Of a stretch of 15,668 bases of DNA, positions 7,254 to 14,786 are shown one piece after another. Origin of the DNA: an uncultured Christensenella sp. (lineage in GTDB: Bacteria; Bacillota; Clostridia; Christensenellales; Borkfalkiaceae); contig CAJUHC010000030.1 of the NCBI GenBank assembly GCA_910586345.1, forward strand, positions 1 to 15,668, read 5' to 3'. The stretch's first letter is position 1, and every line of letters begins with the position of its first letter. The translations under genes were made by a program, and so were the position numbers. The notes under the pieces are model-generated. The model did not search any database, was not told the DNA's origin, and worked only from the letters and a program-made list of their open reading frames with translations.

Positions 7254-8597
7254 ACGGGAAAGTATTTCGGGACCGACGGTTTCCGCGGCGAAGCAGGCGT
7301 TACTATTACTGCGGAACACGCTTATAAAGTCGGAGTTATATTAGGTTATTTATACGGCAGAGAAAAAGGTAAATGCAGAGCGGTTATAGGCAAAGACACG
7401 CGTCTTTCCTCATATATGCTCGAAGACGCGCTTTGCGCGGGGCTTACGGCTTCGGGAGCCGACGCGTATATACTTCACGTCACCACCACTCCTTCGGTAT
7501 CTTACATAACGCGGTGCGACGGGTTCGATTGCGGGATAATGATTTCTGCGAGCCATAATCCTTATTGCGATAACGGAATTAAAATTATGAATAGTCAGGG
7601 CGAAAAGCTCGAAGACAGCGTTATCGACGTAATCGAAGAATATCTCGACGGAAAATTAAAGGATATTCCTCTTGCGAGCGGAGTCAATATCGGAAGGACG
7701 GTCGATTATATTTCGGGACGGAACAGATATATCGGTCATCTTATAGCACTTTCCACTTGTTCTTATAAGGGGCTTCGCGTGGGATTAGATGCGGCTAACG
7801 GCAGTGCGTTTATGATTGCAAAGAGCGTTTTCGACGCGCTCGGCGCTAAGACGTTTGTAATTGGCGACAGTCCTAACGGAGTAAACGTAAACGACGGAGT
7901 CGGCTCGACGCATATCGAGAAACTTTCGGAGCTTGTGAAAAGCGATTCGCTCGACATAGGGTTTGCTTTCGACGGCGACGCGGACAGATGTATATGCGTC
8001 GACGAGCGCGGCGAAATAATTACCGGCGACGAGGAGCTTTTTATACTTGCAGACTATCTGAAATCCCGCGGAGAACTTGCGGGAAGTAAAATCGTCTGTA
8101 CGGTAATGAGCAACGGCGGACTTATAGAAAGCCTCAGCGCAAAAGGAATAAGCTGTTCGGTTTGCGAAGTCGGAGATAAAAACGTCTGCGACGAAATGTC
8201 TAAGTCGGGTTGCGTACTCGGAGGCGAGCGGAGCGGTCACGTTGTTTTTTCCAAATACGAAACCACGGGCGACGGGCTTGTAACCGCAATTATGATAATG
8301 GAAGCTTTGGTTGAAAAAAAATGCCGTGCGTCCGAACTTATAAAAGGTTACAAAAGTTATCCGCAGGTTTTGGTAAACGTACCAGTCGGAAACAAACGAG
8401 AAATTTTGTCCGCGATAGAAGACGAAATAAATACGGTAAGAAACAGCTTAGGCGTAAGACTGTTGGTCCGCCCTTCGGGAACGGAAGAGGTTATCCGTAT
8501 TTTGGCCGAAAGCGAAAGTTACGAAAATTGCGTGTGCGCGTGCGGACGGATACGCGAGGTTATAGACGGGGCAAGGGGGCGGATATGTGCGGAATAG
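7254..8597 (+). CDS. glmM: Phosphoglucosamine mutase, apparent ACG start codon
   Basis: Converts glucosamine-6-phosphate to glucosamine-1-phosphate in UDP-GlcNAc synthesis. The product is 447 residues if initiation is at ACG 7254. It then begins (M)GKYFGTDGFRG, the standard GlmM N-terminus. Phosphoserine S100 lies in ISASHNP, the metal-binding DGDADR puts Asp at 240, 242 and 244, and the sugar and phosphate loops are GGERSGH and RPSGTE (about 406-411). These positions agree with Bacillus-type GlmM numbering. No ATG, GTG or TTG is in frame between the upstream stop (7146-7148) and ATG 7416. Starting at 7416 would remove 54 residues, including the GTDGFRG substrate loop. The gene overlaps glmS by 13 bases. 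Either ACG is used, or this is an ATG-to-ACG mutation or sequence error. Confidence 0.9.
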   Translation, partial: TGKYFGTDGFRGEAGVTITAEHAYKVGVILGYLYGREKGKCRAVIGKDTRLSSYMLEDALCAGLTASGADAYILHVTTTPSVSYITRCDGFDCGIMISASHNPYCDNGIKIMNSQGEKLEDSVIDVIEEYLDGKLKDIPLASGVNIGRTVDYISGRNRYIGHLIALSTCSYKGLRVGLDAANGSAFMIAKSVFDALGAKTFVIGDSPNGVNVNDGVGSTHIEKLSELVKSDSLDIGFAFDGDADRCICVDERGEIITGDEELFILADYLKSRGELAGSKIVCTVMSNGGLIESLSAKGISCSVCEVGDKNVCDEMSKSGCVLGGERSGHVVFSKYETTGDGLVTAIMIMEALVEKKCRASELIKGYKSYPQVLVNVPVGNKREILSAIEDEINTVRNSLGVRLLVRPSGTEEVIRILAESESYENCVCACGRIREVIDGARGRICAE

Positions 8598-10348
8598 TCG
8601 GTTACTGCGGTAAGAGGAACGCGTCGGAGATAATTTATAAAGGACTGAAACAGCTCGAATACCGAGGTTACGATTCCGCAGGCATCGCAGTCGTTTCGGA
8701 CGGAACGGTTTCGGCGGTAAAAAAACAGGGCAGAGTCGCCAACATCGAAGCCGAAGCAAAAGCTTTACGCGGAAACGTCGGAATCGGACATACGCGCTGG
8801 GCGACGCACGGTAAACCTTCGGACGAAAACGCCCACCCCCATTCGAGCGGCAAATTCACTCTCGTGCATAACGGAATTATCGAAAATTACGACGAACTCA
8901 AAGCGCGGTATTTATGCGGGGAAAAATTTTCGTCCGATACGGACAGCGAAGTTATCGTTAAACTTTTGGATAAATTTTACAACGGCGATATTCTGGCGAC
9001 GGTTAAAAAAGTTACCGATATGCTTAAAGGCTCCTATGCGCTTGTGATTATATGCGCAGATTTCGATTGGCTTGTCGTTACTAAAAGGGCTAACCCCGCT
9101 ATCATAGGCTACGGCGAGGACGGTAACTTTGCGGCAAGCGACGCGCCCGCGCTCGCAGGATACTGCAAAGAAATAACAGTCTTGCAGGACGGAGACTTCG
9201 CTTTGCTGACTGCGGACGGAGTAAGTATTTTCGATTGCAATCTGCAAGGCGTTATTCGTGAAAGGCTTATAAATCTTGCCGAACCTGCAAGTCTGGAACT
9301 CGGCGACTGCCCGTATTATATGTTAAAGGAAATACGCGAAGTCCCTGCTTCGGTGGAAAGAACGTATTTGGCTTACGTATCCGTTGAAAGCAGAATAAAG
9401 CGGATTTTAAAAGACGTCAAACGGGTTATCGTAACGGGATGCGGTACTGCTTACAACAGCGGACTTATCGCCAAGCGATATATAGAGTGTTTCGCCTCTA
9501 TACCTGCGGAAGCCGAAATAGCGGGCGAGTTCAGATATAAAAATCCGATAATTACGGGCGATACAATCGTAATAGCCGTAAGCCAAAGCGGGGAAACAGC
9601 GGATACCGTTGAAGCGGCTAAACTCGCTCGTTCGATGGGCGGAAAAGTTATCGCAGTCACCAACGCGCCGTATTCCGAACTGACGAGGCAAGCGGATGCG
9701 GTCGTTCCCGTTGAAGCGGGTTCCGAAATATGCGTCGCGGCGACAAAGAGTTATACAGGACAGATAACCGCTCTGTATCTGTTAGCCAACACTATCGCCG
9801 GCATAAATTCGACGGAAGCGGTCCGCCGTCTTTCGGTTATGCCTGAACTTTGCAATAAAATGCTTGAATGCAAGGGCATAGACGCAATTGCGGATATGTG
9901 CGCCCGTTCAAGCGGGGTGTATTTTTTAGGCAGAGATATAGATTATGCGGTTGCGCTGGAAGGCAGTCTGAAACTGAAAGAAGTTTCCTACGTGCCGAGC
10001 GAAGGCTATCCTGCGGGGGAATTGAAACACGGTACGCTCGCGCTTATGGATATAAAAGCCGTAGCGGTTGTGATTATAACGAACGAACAGCTTGCGGGCA
10101 AAAGCGAAAACGCAGTGGAACAGGTACTCTCCCGCCGCGGAAAAGTAGCCGTTATAAGCAACGTCGACGGAATAGAAAAACGGTTGCAAGGCAGAGCGGA
10201 GGTTATAAAAATTCCCGAATGCGATAAATATCTTTCACCGCTTCTGACGGCTGTTGCGGTTCAATTGCTGGCTTATAAAACGGCGCTTCTCCTCGAACGC
10301 GACCCGGATAAACCGCGCAATCTCGCAAAAAGCGTTACCGTAGAATAA
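8585..10348 (+). CDS. glmS: Glutamine--fructose-6-phosphate aminotransferase (isomerizing)
   Basis: Makes glucosamine-6-phosphate from fructose-6-phosphate and glutamine, the committed step to UDP-GlcNAc. The 587-residue product (the family is usually about 600) begins MCGIVGYCGK, so Cys2 becomes the N-terminal nucleophile of the glutaminase domain (about 1-215; HTRWATHG and NGIIEN visible). Two SIS isomerase domains follow, with CGTAYNSG at about 286, SQSGETADT at about 333 and SEGYPAGELKHG, and the conserved C-terminus ends LAKSVTVE. The reading frame is open upstream to 8321, but the Cys2 requirement and AAGGGGG at 8573-8579 fix the start at 8585. It overlaps the glmM stop by 13 bases, so translation is probably coupled. 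There is no room for a glmS ribozyme between the two genes. Confidence 0.96.
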   Translation: MCGIVGYCGKRNASEIIYKGLKQLEYRGYDSAGIAVVSDGTVSAVKKQGRVANIEAEAKALRGNVGIGHTRWATHGKPSDENAHPHSSGKFTLVHNGIIENYDELKARYLCGEKFSSDTDSEVIVKLLDKFYNGDILATVKKVTDMLKGSYALVIICADFDWLVVTKRANPAIIGYGEDGNFAASDAPALAGYCKEITVLQDGDFALLTADGVSIFDCNLQGVIRERLINLAEPASLELGDCPYYMLKEIREVPASVERTYLAYVSVESRIKRILKDVKRVIVTGCGTAYNSGLIAKRYIECFASIPAEAEIAGEFRYKNPIITGDTIVIAVSQSGETADTVEAAKLARSMGGKVIAVTNAPYSELTRQADAVVPVEAGSEICVAATKSYTGQITALYLLANTIAGINSTEAVRRLSVMPELCNKMLECKGIDAIADMCARSSGVYFLGRDIDYAVALEGSLKLKEVSYVPSEGYPAGELKHGTLALMDIKAVAVVIITNEQLAGKSENAVEQVLSRRGKVAVISNVDGIEKRLQGRAEVIKIPECDKYLSPLLTAVAVQLLAYKTALLLERDPDKPRNLAKSVTVE

Positions 10349-10358
10349 AATTTAATAC

Positions 10359-10387
10359 TTGACACATCCCCTTGGATTTAATATAAT
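10359..10387 (+). promoter_or_regulatory. Perfect consensus sigma-A promoter for galE
   Basis: TTGACA (10359-10364) and TATAAT (10382-10387) are separated by exactly 17 bases. The -35 begins 11 bases after the glmS stop, and no terminator lies between, so glmS transcripts may read through. Transcription should start near 10394, giving a leader of about 25 nt with AAAGGGG just before the galE ATG. Confidence 0.9.
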
Positions 10388-10418
10388 GCAATTGCTAATA
10401 ATCAAAGGGGATTTATTA

Positions 10419-11435
10419 ATGAAAAATATTCTTGTAACGGGCGGAGCCGGATATATAGGCTCGCATACCTGCGTTGAACTTTTACAGAAAGGATACGGCG
10501 TGATAGTCGTCGATAATTTCGACAATTCTTCGCCCGAAAGTTTAAAAAGGATCGAAGAGATAACGGGCAAAAAAGTAACTGTTTACGAGGGCGACGTCAG
10601 AGACGGCAATCTTTTGGATAAGATTTTTTCCGAGCGGAAAATCGATTGGGTAATTCATTTCGCAGGGCTTAAAGCCGTGGGCGAAAGCTGTGTTAAACCT
10701 ATCGAGTATTACAACAACAATCTTTACGGAACTCTGGTATTGACGGATACGATGAGGAAACACGGTTGTAAAAAAATAGTTTTTTCTTCGTCGGCTACCG
10801 TTTACGGAGACCCTGAAATTTTGCCTTTGACAGAAGAATGTAAGACGGGCGGAACGACGAATCCTTACGGTACGAGCAAATATTTTCAGGAAATAATGCT
10901 AGAAGATATTTATAAATCTGACAAAGAGTGGACTGTAGTTTTGCTGAGATATTTCAACCCCGTCGGCGCGCACGAAAGCGGGATGATAGGCGAGGACCCG
11001 AAAGGAATACCCAATAATCTGACTCCGTATATTTCAAAGGTCGCCATAGGCGAATTAAAGGAAATAGGAATTTTCGGAAACGATTATCCCACTCACGACG
11101 GCACCGGAGTGCGCGATTATATTCACGTTACGGACCTTGCAAAAGGCCACGTTTCAGCCATAGAAAAAATAAACGGCAACGGTGTATATACCTATAACCT
11201 CGGTACGGGCAAGGGATACAGTGTTTTAGACGTTATCCGCGCTTTCGAAAAAGCCTGCGGGAAAAAGCTTCCCTATGCGATAAAGCCGAGAAGGGCGGGA
11301 GACATCGCCGCTTGTTATGCCGACGCTTCGAAAGCAAAAAAAGAACTCGGCTGGACTGCCGAGCTCGGTATAGACGAGATGTGTTCTTCGTCGTGGAATT
11401 GGCAGAAAAAGAACCCCGAAGGGTATAGGAGATAA
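10419..11435 (+). CDS. galE: UDP-glucose 4-epimerase
   Basis: Interconverts UDP-glucose and UDP-galactose with bound NAD+, supplying galactose for envelope polysaccharides and the Leloir pathway. The product is 338 residues, the standard GalE length. It has the Rossmann nucleotide loop TGGAGYIGSH at residues 7-16, the SSSATVYG segment, the catalytic Y150-xxx-K154 in PYGTSK, and the typical C-terminal WNWQKKNPEGYR. AAAGGGG at 10404-10410 lies 8 bases before the ATG. The frame is open upstream from a TTG at 10359, but that is part of the -35 box and must be untranslated. An alcohol dehydrogenase gene follows after 4 bases. Confidence 0.96.
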   Translation: MKNILVTGGAGYIGSHTCVELLQKGYGVIVVDNFDNSSPESLKRIEEITGKKVTVYEGDVRDGNLLDKIFSERKIDWVIHFAGLKAVGESCVKPIEYYNNNLYGTLVLTDTMRKHGCKKIVFSSSATVYGDPEILPLTEECKTGGTTNPYGTSKYFQEIMLEDIYKSDKEWTVVLLRYFNPVGAHESGMIGEDPKGIPNNLTPYISKVAIGELKEIGIFGNDYPTHDGTGVRDYIHVTDLAKGHVSAIEKINGNGVYTYNLGTGKGYSVLDVIRAFEKACGKKLPYAIKPRRAGDIAACYADASKAKKELGWTAELGIDEMCSSSWNWQKKNPEGYRR

Positions 11436-11439
11436 AAAT

Positions 11440-12606
11440 ATGTTAGGAAATTTTACTTACTGCAATCCCACGAAACTGTATTTTGGAAAAGATGCTTTGG
11501 ACGGATTGAACGAAGAACTGCCCAAATACGGTAAAAACGTATTGCTTGTTTACGGCGGCGGCTCTATTAAGAAAAACGGAATCTACGACAAAGTTGTTGC
11601 TATTCTTAAAGCCAACGGCAAGGAAATTTTCGAGGACGCGGGCGTTATGCCTAACCCCACCGTCGATAAACTCAACGAGGGTATAGAGCGCGCAAGAGCG
11701 GCGAAAGCCGATTTGATACTCGCCGTCGGCGGCGGTTCCGTTTGCGATTATGCGAAGGCGGTTTCGGTTTCTGTAAACTGCAACGACGACCCTTGGGATA
11801 AATACTTTATCCGTTTCGAAGAACCGACCTGCTATATTATTCCCGTAGGCTGTGTACTTACTATGGTCGGCACGGGCAGCGAAATGAACGGAGGTTCGGT
11901 CATTACCAACCACGGACAGAAGCTCAAAATCGGACACGTTTTCGGAGAAGAAGTATTTCCGAAATTTTCCGTACTCAATCCCGAATTTACGTTTACGCTT
12001 CCGAAGTATCAAATGGTATCGGGTATCTACGACATTATGTCGCATATTTTAGAGCAATACTTTTCGGGAACGGACGACAGTACGAGCGATTATATTTCCG
12101 AAGGACTTTTGCGCTCGCTTATTCACAGCGCAAATATTGCAGTGGAGAACCCGCGTGATTACGAAGCCCGCAGTAACATTATGTGGACTGCCACTTGGGC
12201 GCTGAACACGCTTGTTGCAAAGGGCAAAACGACGGATTGGATGGTACATATGCTCGGACAGAGCGTTGGCGCGCATACGGACGCAACGCACGGTATGACG
12301 CTTGCCGCCGTGTCTATGCCGTACTATCGTTATATTTTGCCTTACGGCACAGCGAAGTTTGCACGTTTTGCCGTAAACGTTTGGGGCGTAAATCCCGAAG
12401 GAAAAACGCAATCCCAAATCGCCTATGAAGGCTTGGAAGTTATGGAAGCGTGGATGAAGAAAATCGGACTTGTAATGAACATTACCGAACTCGGCGCTAC
12501 CGAAGATATGCTTGACGGAATGGTGAAAAGTACTCGTATTATGGACGGCGGATATAAGATTCTATCGGAAGCCGACGTAAGGGACATTTTGAAAGCAAGT
12601 TATTGA
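11440..12606 (+). CDS. Iron-containing alcohol dehydrogenase (BdhA/YqhD group)
   Basis: A 388-residue NAD(P)H-dependent alcohol/aldehyde oxidoreductase of the type III family, most like clostridial butanol dehydrogenases and YqhD. The N-terminal domain binds the cofactor (GGGSIKK near 38-44 and VGGGSVCDYAKA near 95). The C-terminal domain binds the metal through D198, H202, H270 and H284 (in DIMSH, MVHMLG and ATHGM), with the same spacing as the YqhD ligands. It may reduce aldehydes made in fermentation or detoxify reactive aldehydes; the substrate cannot be read from sequence. AGGAG at 11427-11431 supports the start. Only 4 bases separate it from galE, so the two are co-transcribed, although no direct pathway link is obvious. 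Confidence 0.93.
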   Translation: MLGNFTYCNPTKLYFGKDALDGLNEELPKYGKNVLLVYGGGSIKKNGIYDKVVAILKANGKEIFEDAGVMPNPTVDKLNEGIERARAAKADLILAVGGGSVCDYAKAVSVSVNCNDDPWDKYFIRFEEPTCYIIPVGCVLTMVGTGSEMNGGSVITNHGQKLKIGHVFGEEVFPKFSVLNPEFTFTLPKYQMVSGIYDIMSHILEQYFSGTDDSTSDYISEGLLRSLIHSANIAVENPRDYEARSNIMWTATWALNTLVAKGKTTDWMVHMLGQSVGAHTDATHGMTLAAVSMPYYRYILPYGTAKFARFAVNVWGVNPEGKTQSQIAYEGLEVMEAWMKKIGLVMNITELGATEDMLDGMVKSTRIMDGGYKILSEADVRDILKASY

Positions 12607-12618
12607 TTTAAAAAGAAG

Positions 12619-12650
12619 AAGTCCCGCGGACGCTCTCGTCCGCGGGACTT
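12619..12650. terminator. Bidirectional terminator between the dehydrogenase and sdaA
   Basis: A perfect 14-bp GC-rich stem (12619-12632 with 12637-12650) has a CTCT loop. On the minus strand it is followed by TTCTTCTTTTT, a strong U tract that ends sdaA. On the plus strand the following AATTATT is weaker but probably still ends the galE operon. Confidence 0.88.
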
Positions 12651-12652
12651 AA

Positions 12653-13870
12653 TTATTCGAGTTCGTAATATTTTGCAAGACCGCCCGAGGAGGTTTCTTT
12701 GTAACTGTTGAGAAGGTCTTTGCCTGTATTGTACATAGTTTTGACAACGATATCGAAACTTATTTTACGCGTATCGGCGAGGAAATTAGCAAGAGAAAGC
12801 GCGTTAATCGCCCGCATAGCGGCGACCGCGTTTCTTTCTATGCAGGGTATCTGTACGAGACCGGCAATTGGGTCGCAGGTAAGTCCGAGATGATGTTCCA
12901 TAGCGACTTCGGCGGCGTATTCTATCTGGCCCAAACCCATATCGAAAAGTTCGGCAAGAGCGGCAGCCGCCATCGAGCAGGCCGATCCGATTTCTGCCTG
13001 ACAACCGCATTCCGCACCGCTTATGGATGCATTTTTCTTAATAAGGTTGCCTATAATTCCGCCTGCCGCAAGCGCGCGGACTATCTGTTCGTCTGTGAAA
13101 CCGCGAGTATCCTGCATATATTTTAAAACGGAAGGGACTACCCCGCAGGCTCCGCAAGTGGGAGCGGTTACTATAATTCCGCCCGATGCATTCTGTTCGC
13201 CGGTGGCGAAAGCGTAGGAACATACGAGTCTGTTTTCTTTGGTTTGCGCCGATTCGTCGATGTGTTTCTGACTGTACAGTTTTTGCGCTCGGCGCTGTGT
13301 GCCGAGACAGCCGGGAAGAGTTCCCGAAGTGGTAAGTCCTTCGTGTATGGTCTGTTTCATTCTTTCCCATACTTCTGATAAATACCCGAAAAGCTCTTTG
13401 CCTTCATATTGTTCGGCGTACTGCCAGAGTCTTAAATTGTTGGCTTTGCAGTATTCGGATATTTCTTTGAAACTGTTATGGGGATAAATGCTGTCGTCTG
13501 CGTATTTTTCGTATAGTTCAGGCGGTTCGCCGTCGAAAACGATAGTTCCTCCCCCGACGCTGTAAATGCGTTTTTCCGCTATAACGGCGCCCTTTTTTAA
13601 GGCGGTTACGTCCATTGTGTTGGGGTGGACGGGACAGGCGGATTTTTCGTCCCACTCGACAGAGCATTTTAAAGGGGAGGCGGTGTGGGTTATGACCGTA
13701 TCAGTACCGTGGCCTTTACCTGTGTTGGAGAGGGAACCGTAAAGTGTTACTTTGAATTCGTCTGCTTCGGGGAAACGCTCCCGCATAATGTTTATTGCGC
13801 GTTCGGGACCCATAGTATGGGAACTCGACGGACCTCTGCCGATTTTGTATATTTCACGTAAAGACTGCAT
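12653..13870 (-). CDS. sdaA: L-serine ammonia-lyase, single-chain iron-sulfur type
   Basis: Deaminates L-serine to pyruvate and ammonia using an oxygen-labile [4Fe-4S] cluster. The 405-residue product carries both parts that are separate subunits in Bacillus. A beta (ACT-like/ASB) portion (about 1-140) has GRGPSSSHTMGP at residues 12-23. An alpha catalytic portion (about 160-405) has APTCGACGVVPS, GCQAEIGSACSM, LTCDPIAG and PCIERNA. Cys residues in GCQ, TCDP and PCIE match the cluster ligands of the family. It is shorter than the enterobacterial enzyme (about 454), mainly in the N-terminal part. ACAGGT, 7 bases before the ATG, supports the start. It is a single-gene unit with its own promoter and a terminator facing the galE operon. 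Confidence 0.95.
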   Translation of the reverse strand: MQSLREIYKIGRGPSSSHTMGPERAINIMRERFPEADEFKVTLYGSLSNTGKGHGTDTVITHTASPLKCSVEWDEKSACPVHPNTMDVTALKKGAVIAEKRIYSVGGGTIVFDGEPPELYEKYADDSIYPHNSFKEISEYCKANNLRLWQYAEQYEGKELFGYLSEVWERMKQTIHEGLTTSGTLPGCLGTQRRAQKLYSQKHIDESAQTKENRLVCSYAFATGEQNASGGIIVTAPTCGACGVVPSVLKYMQDTRGFTDEQIVRALAAGGIIGNLIKKNASISGAECGCQAEIGSACSMAAAALAELFDMGLGQIEYAAEVAMEHHLGLTCDPIAGLVQIPCIERNAVAAMRAINALSLANFLADTRKISFDIVVKTMYNTGKDLLNSYKETSSGGLAKYYELE

Positions 13871-13897
13871 AATTGTGACCTGTAAAGCTTTTTATAA

Positions 13898-13926
13898 ATG
13901 ATATAATATTTGTATGGAAATGTCAA
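13898..13926 (-). promoter_or_regulatory. Sigma-A promoter for sdaA
   Basis: On the minus strand, TTGACA (13926-13921) and TATCAT (13903-13898) are 17 bases apart: a perfect -35 and a 5-of-6 -10. Transcription should start near 13891, about 20 bases before the ATG, giving a short leader with no regulatory structure. Confidence 0.82.
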
Positions 13927-14020
13927 TGTTCCCGATAAAAAAGATTAAAGTTTTAAGCAGGCCAAAGTAGGAGAGCGGTTTAATTTTTTTTAAATTAAGC
14001 GGAAACACACGTAAAAATGC

Positions 14021-14048
14021 TTGCAAAAATTATTTTATTTGCTATAAT
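14021..14048 (+). promoter_or_regulatory. Promoter for the tRNA-Lys genes
   Basis: TTGCAA (14021-14026) and TATAAT (14043-14048) are 16 bases apart, 38 bases before the first tRNA. Transcription would start near 14055. It is the only good promoter candidate seen upstream of either tRNA. Confidence 0.75.
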
Positions 14049-14085
14049 TATATAGTCGTAAGATAAATACGCTTTTACGCAAGTC

Positions 14086-14161
14086 GGTCCATTAGCTCAG
14101 TTGGCAGAGCACGTGACTTTTAATCACGGTGTCCCGGGTTCGAGTCTCGGATGGATCACCA
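14086..14161 (+). tRNA. tRNA-Lys, anticodon UUU
   Basis: A 76-base cloverleaf. The acceptor GGTCCAT pairs with ATGGATC (one G-U), the D arm is GCTC/GAGC, the anticodon stem CGTGA/TCACG holds the loop CTTTTAA (anticodon TTT), the variable loop has 5 bases, and the T arm is CCGGG/CTCGG with loop TTCGAGT. The discriminator base is A and CCA is encoded at 14159-14161. It reads AAA and, by wobble, AAG. Confidence 0.97.
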
Positions 14162-14162
14162 A

Positions 14163-14218
14163 GCCGCGCAAACAGATGTTTGCGCGGCAAACCTAAAAAA
14201 AACGGAAGTTTCCGTTTT
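14163..14218 (+). terminator. Two hairpins between the tRNA genes, second terminator-like
   Basis: An 11-bp GC-rich hairpin (14163-14173 with 14178-14188) starts one base after the tRNA CCA. A second, 8-bp hairpin (AAAACGGA at 14199-14206 with TCCGTTTT at 14211-14218) ends in a T run. Either could mark RNA processing or partial termination. If termination were complete, the second tRNA would lack a promoter, since only 11 bases remain before it. Confidence 0.5.
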
Positions 14219-14229
14219 AAATAAATGTT

Positions 14230-14305
14230 GCACCTTTAGCTCAGTTGGTAGAGCAACTGACTCTTAATCAGTGGGCCCAGGGTTCGAGTCCCTGAAGGTG
14301 CACCA
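14230..14305 (+). tRNA. tRNA-Lys, anticodon CUU
   Basis: A 76-base cloverleaf. The acceptor GCACCTT pairs fully with AAGGTGC, the D arm is GCTC/GAGC, the anticodon stem ACTGA/TCAGT holds the loop CTCTTAA (anticodon CTT), and the T arm is CAGGG/CCCTG with loop TTCGAGT. The discriminator is A with an encoded CCA at 14303-14305. It reads AAG only and complements the UUU isoacceptor 68 bases upstream. Confidence 0.97.
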
Positions 14306-14310
14306 ATAGG

Positions 14311-14363
14311 TACACAGTCGAACTTATTTGTTAATTCAAGTGAGATTCGACTGTGTATTTATT
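14311..14363 (+). terminator. Terminator after the tRNA pair
   Basis: A perfect 12-bp stem (TACACAGTCGAA at 14311-14322 with TTCGACTGTGTA at 14346-14357) encloses a 23-base loop and is followed by TTTATTT. The long loop is unusual, but the position right after the tRNAs fits a terminator. Confidence 0.7.
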
Positions 14364-14376
14364 TAAAAACTAAATA

Positions 14377-14758
14377 TTGAAAAAGCGGTTGAACGTGGTT
14401 GTCGATATGGCTGAAACCGAATATATTTCAAATAAAGATTCGTGCCGTCTTATTTGGCAGAATCTGATTTCAAACGCAGTGAAATATACGCCCGAGGACG
14501 GTGAAATCCGTATAAAGTTTTATACGGACGACGTGAATTTGATTTTTGAAATTACCGACACGGGCGATTCTTTGCGCGGTAAAGAAAATTTGATTTTCCA
14601 ATCTTTTTATACGAGCGATGAATCGGGTAAAGAAAAGGGTACGGGGCTCGGACTGCCGTTGGTAAAAAAAAGTACTCGGCAGATTAGGCGGAAGCATAGA
14701 AGCCGAATTCGATAAAGATACCGCGTTTACGGTCAGACTTCCGTTAAATAAAAGCTAA
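14377..14758 (+). pseudogene. Remnant of a histidine kinase ATPase domain, frameshifted
   Basis: Only the C-terminal ATP-binding domain of a sensor kinase remains. It shows the N box WQNLISNAVKYTPE, a degenerate G1 (DTGDSL instead of DTGxGI), an F-box-like FQSFYTSD, and G2 GTGLGLPLVKK. There is no membrane part or phospho-acceptor His domain. A stop (14371-14373) lies two codons before the first usable codon, a TTG, and no ribosome site is present. At the A8 run (14663-14670) the frame shifts. One fewer A would continue as VLGRLGGSIEAEFDKD and end RLPLNKS at the TAA at 14756-14758, a proper kinase C-terminus. The unshifted frame instead ends near 14715 in a basic tail. I read it as a decayed gene, not a functional short protein. 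Confidence 0.75.
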
Positions 14759-14786
14759 TGTATTAATTATATTTAATTTAATTAAA

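Noticed and set aside
7416..7418. ATG 7416 as the true glmM start
   Set aside because: It lacks a ribosome site and would remove 54 residues including the conserved GTDGFRG loop.
8321..8584. Longer 5' reading frame for glmS
   Set aside because: It overlaps glmM in another frame, and GlmS needs Cys as residue 2, which fits only the ATG at 8585.
10359..10418. TTG start giving galE 20 extra N-terminal residues
   Set aside because: The TTG is part of the -35 box and lies upstream of the expected transcription start; the ATG at 10419 has a good ribosome site and the standard GalE N-terminus.
14335..14343. Third copy of the ktrB leader repeat core (TTCAAGTGA) in a tRNA terminator loop
   Set aside because: Only nine bases match, the flanks differ, and it sits in a hairpin loop of an unrelated unit; chance is likely.
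14377..14715. Functional 112-residue ATPase protein
   Set aside because: No ribosome site, a TTG start right after an in-frame stop, a damaged G1 box and a frameshifted C-terminus indicate a remnant.
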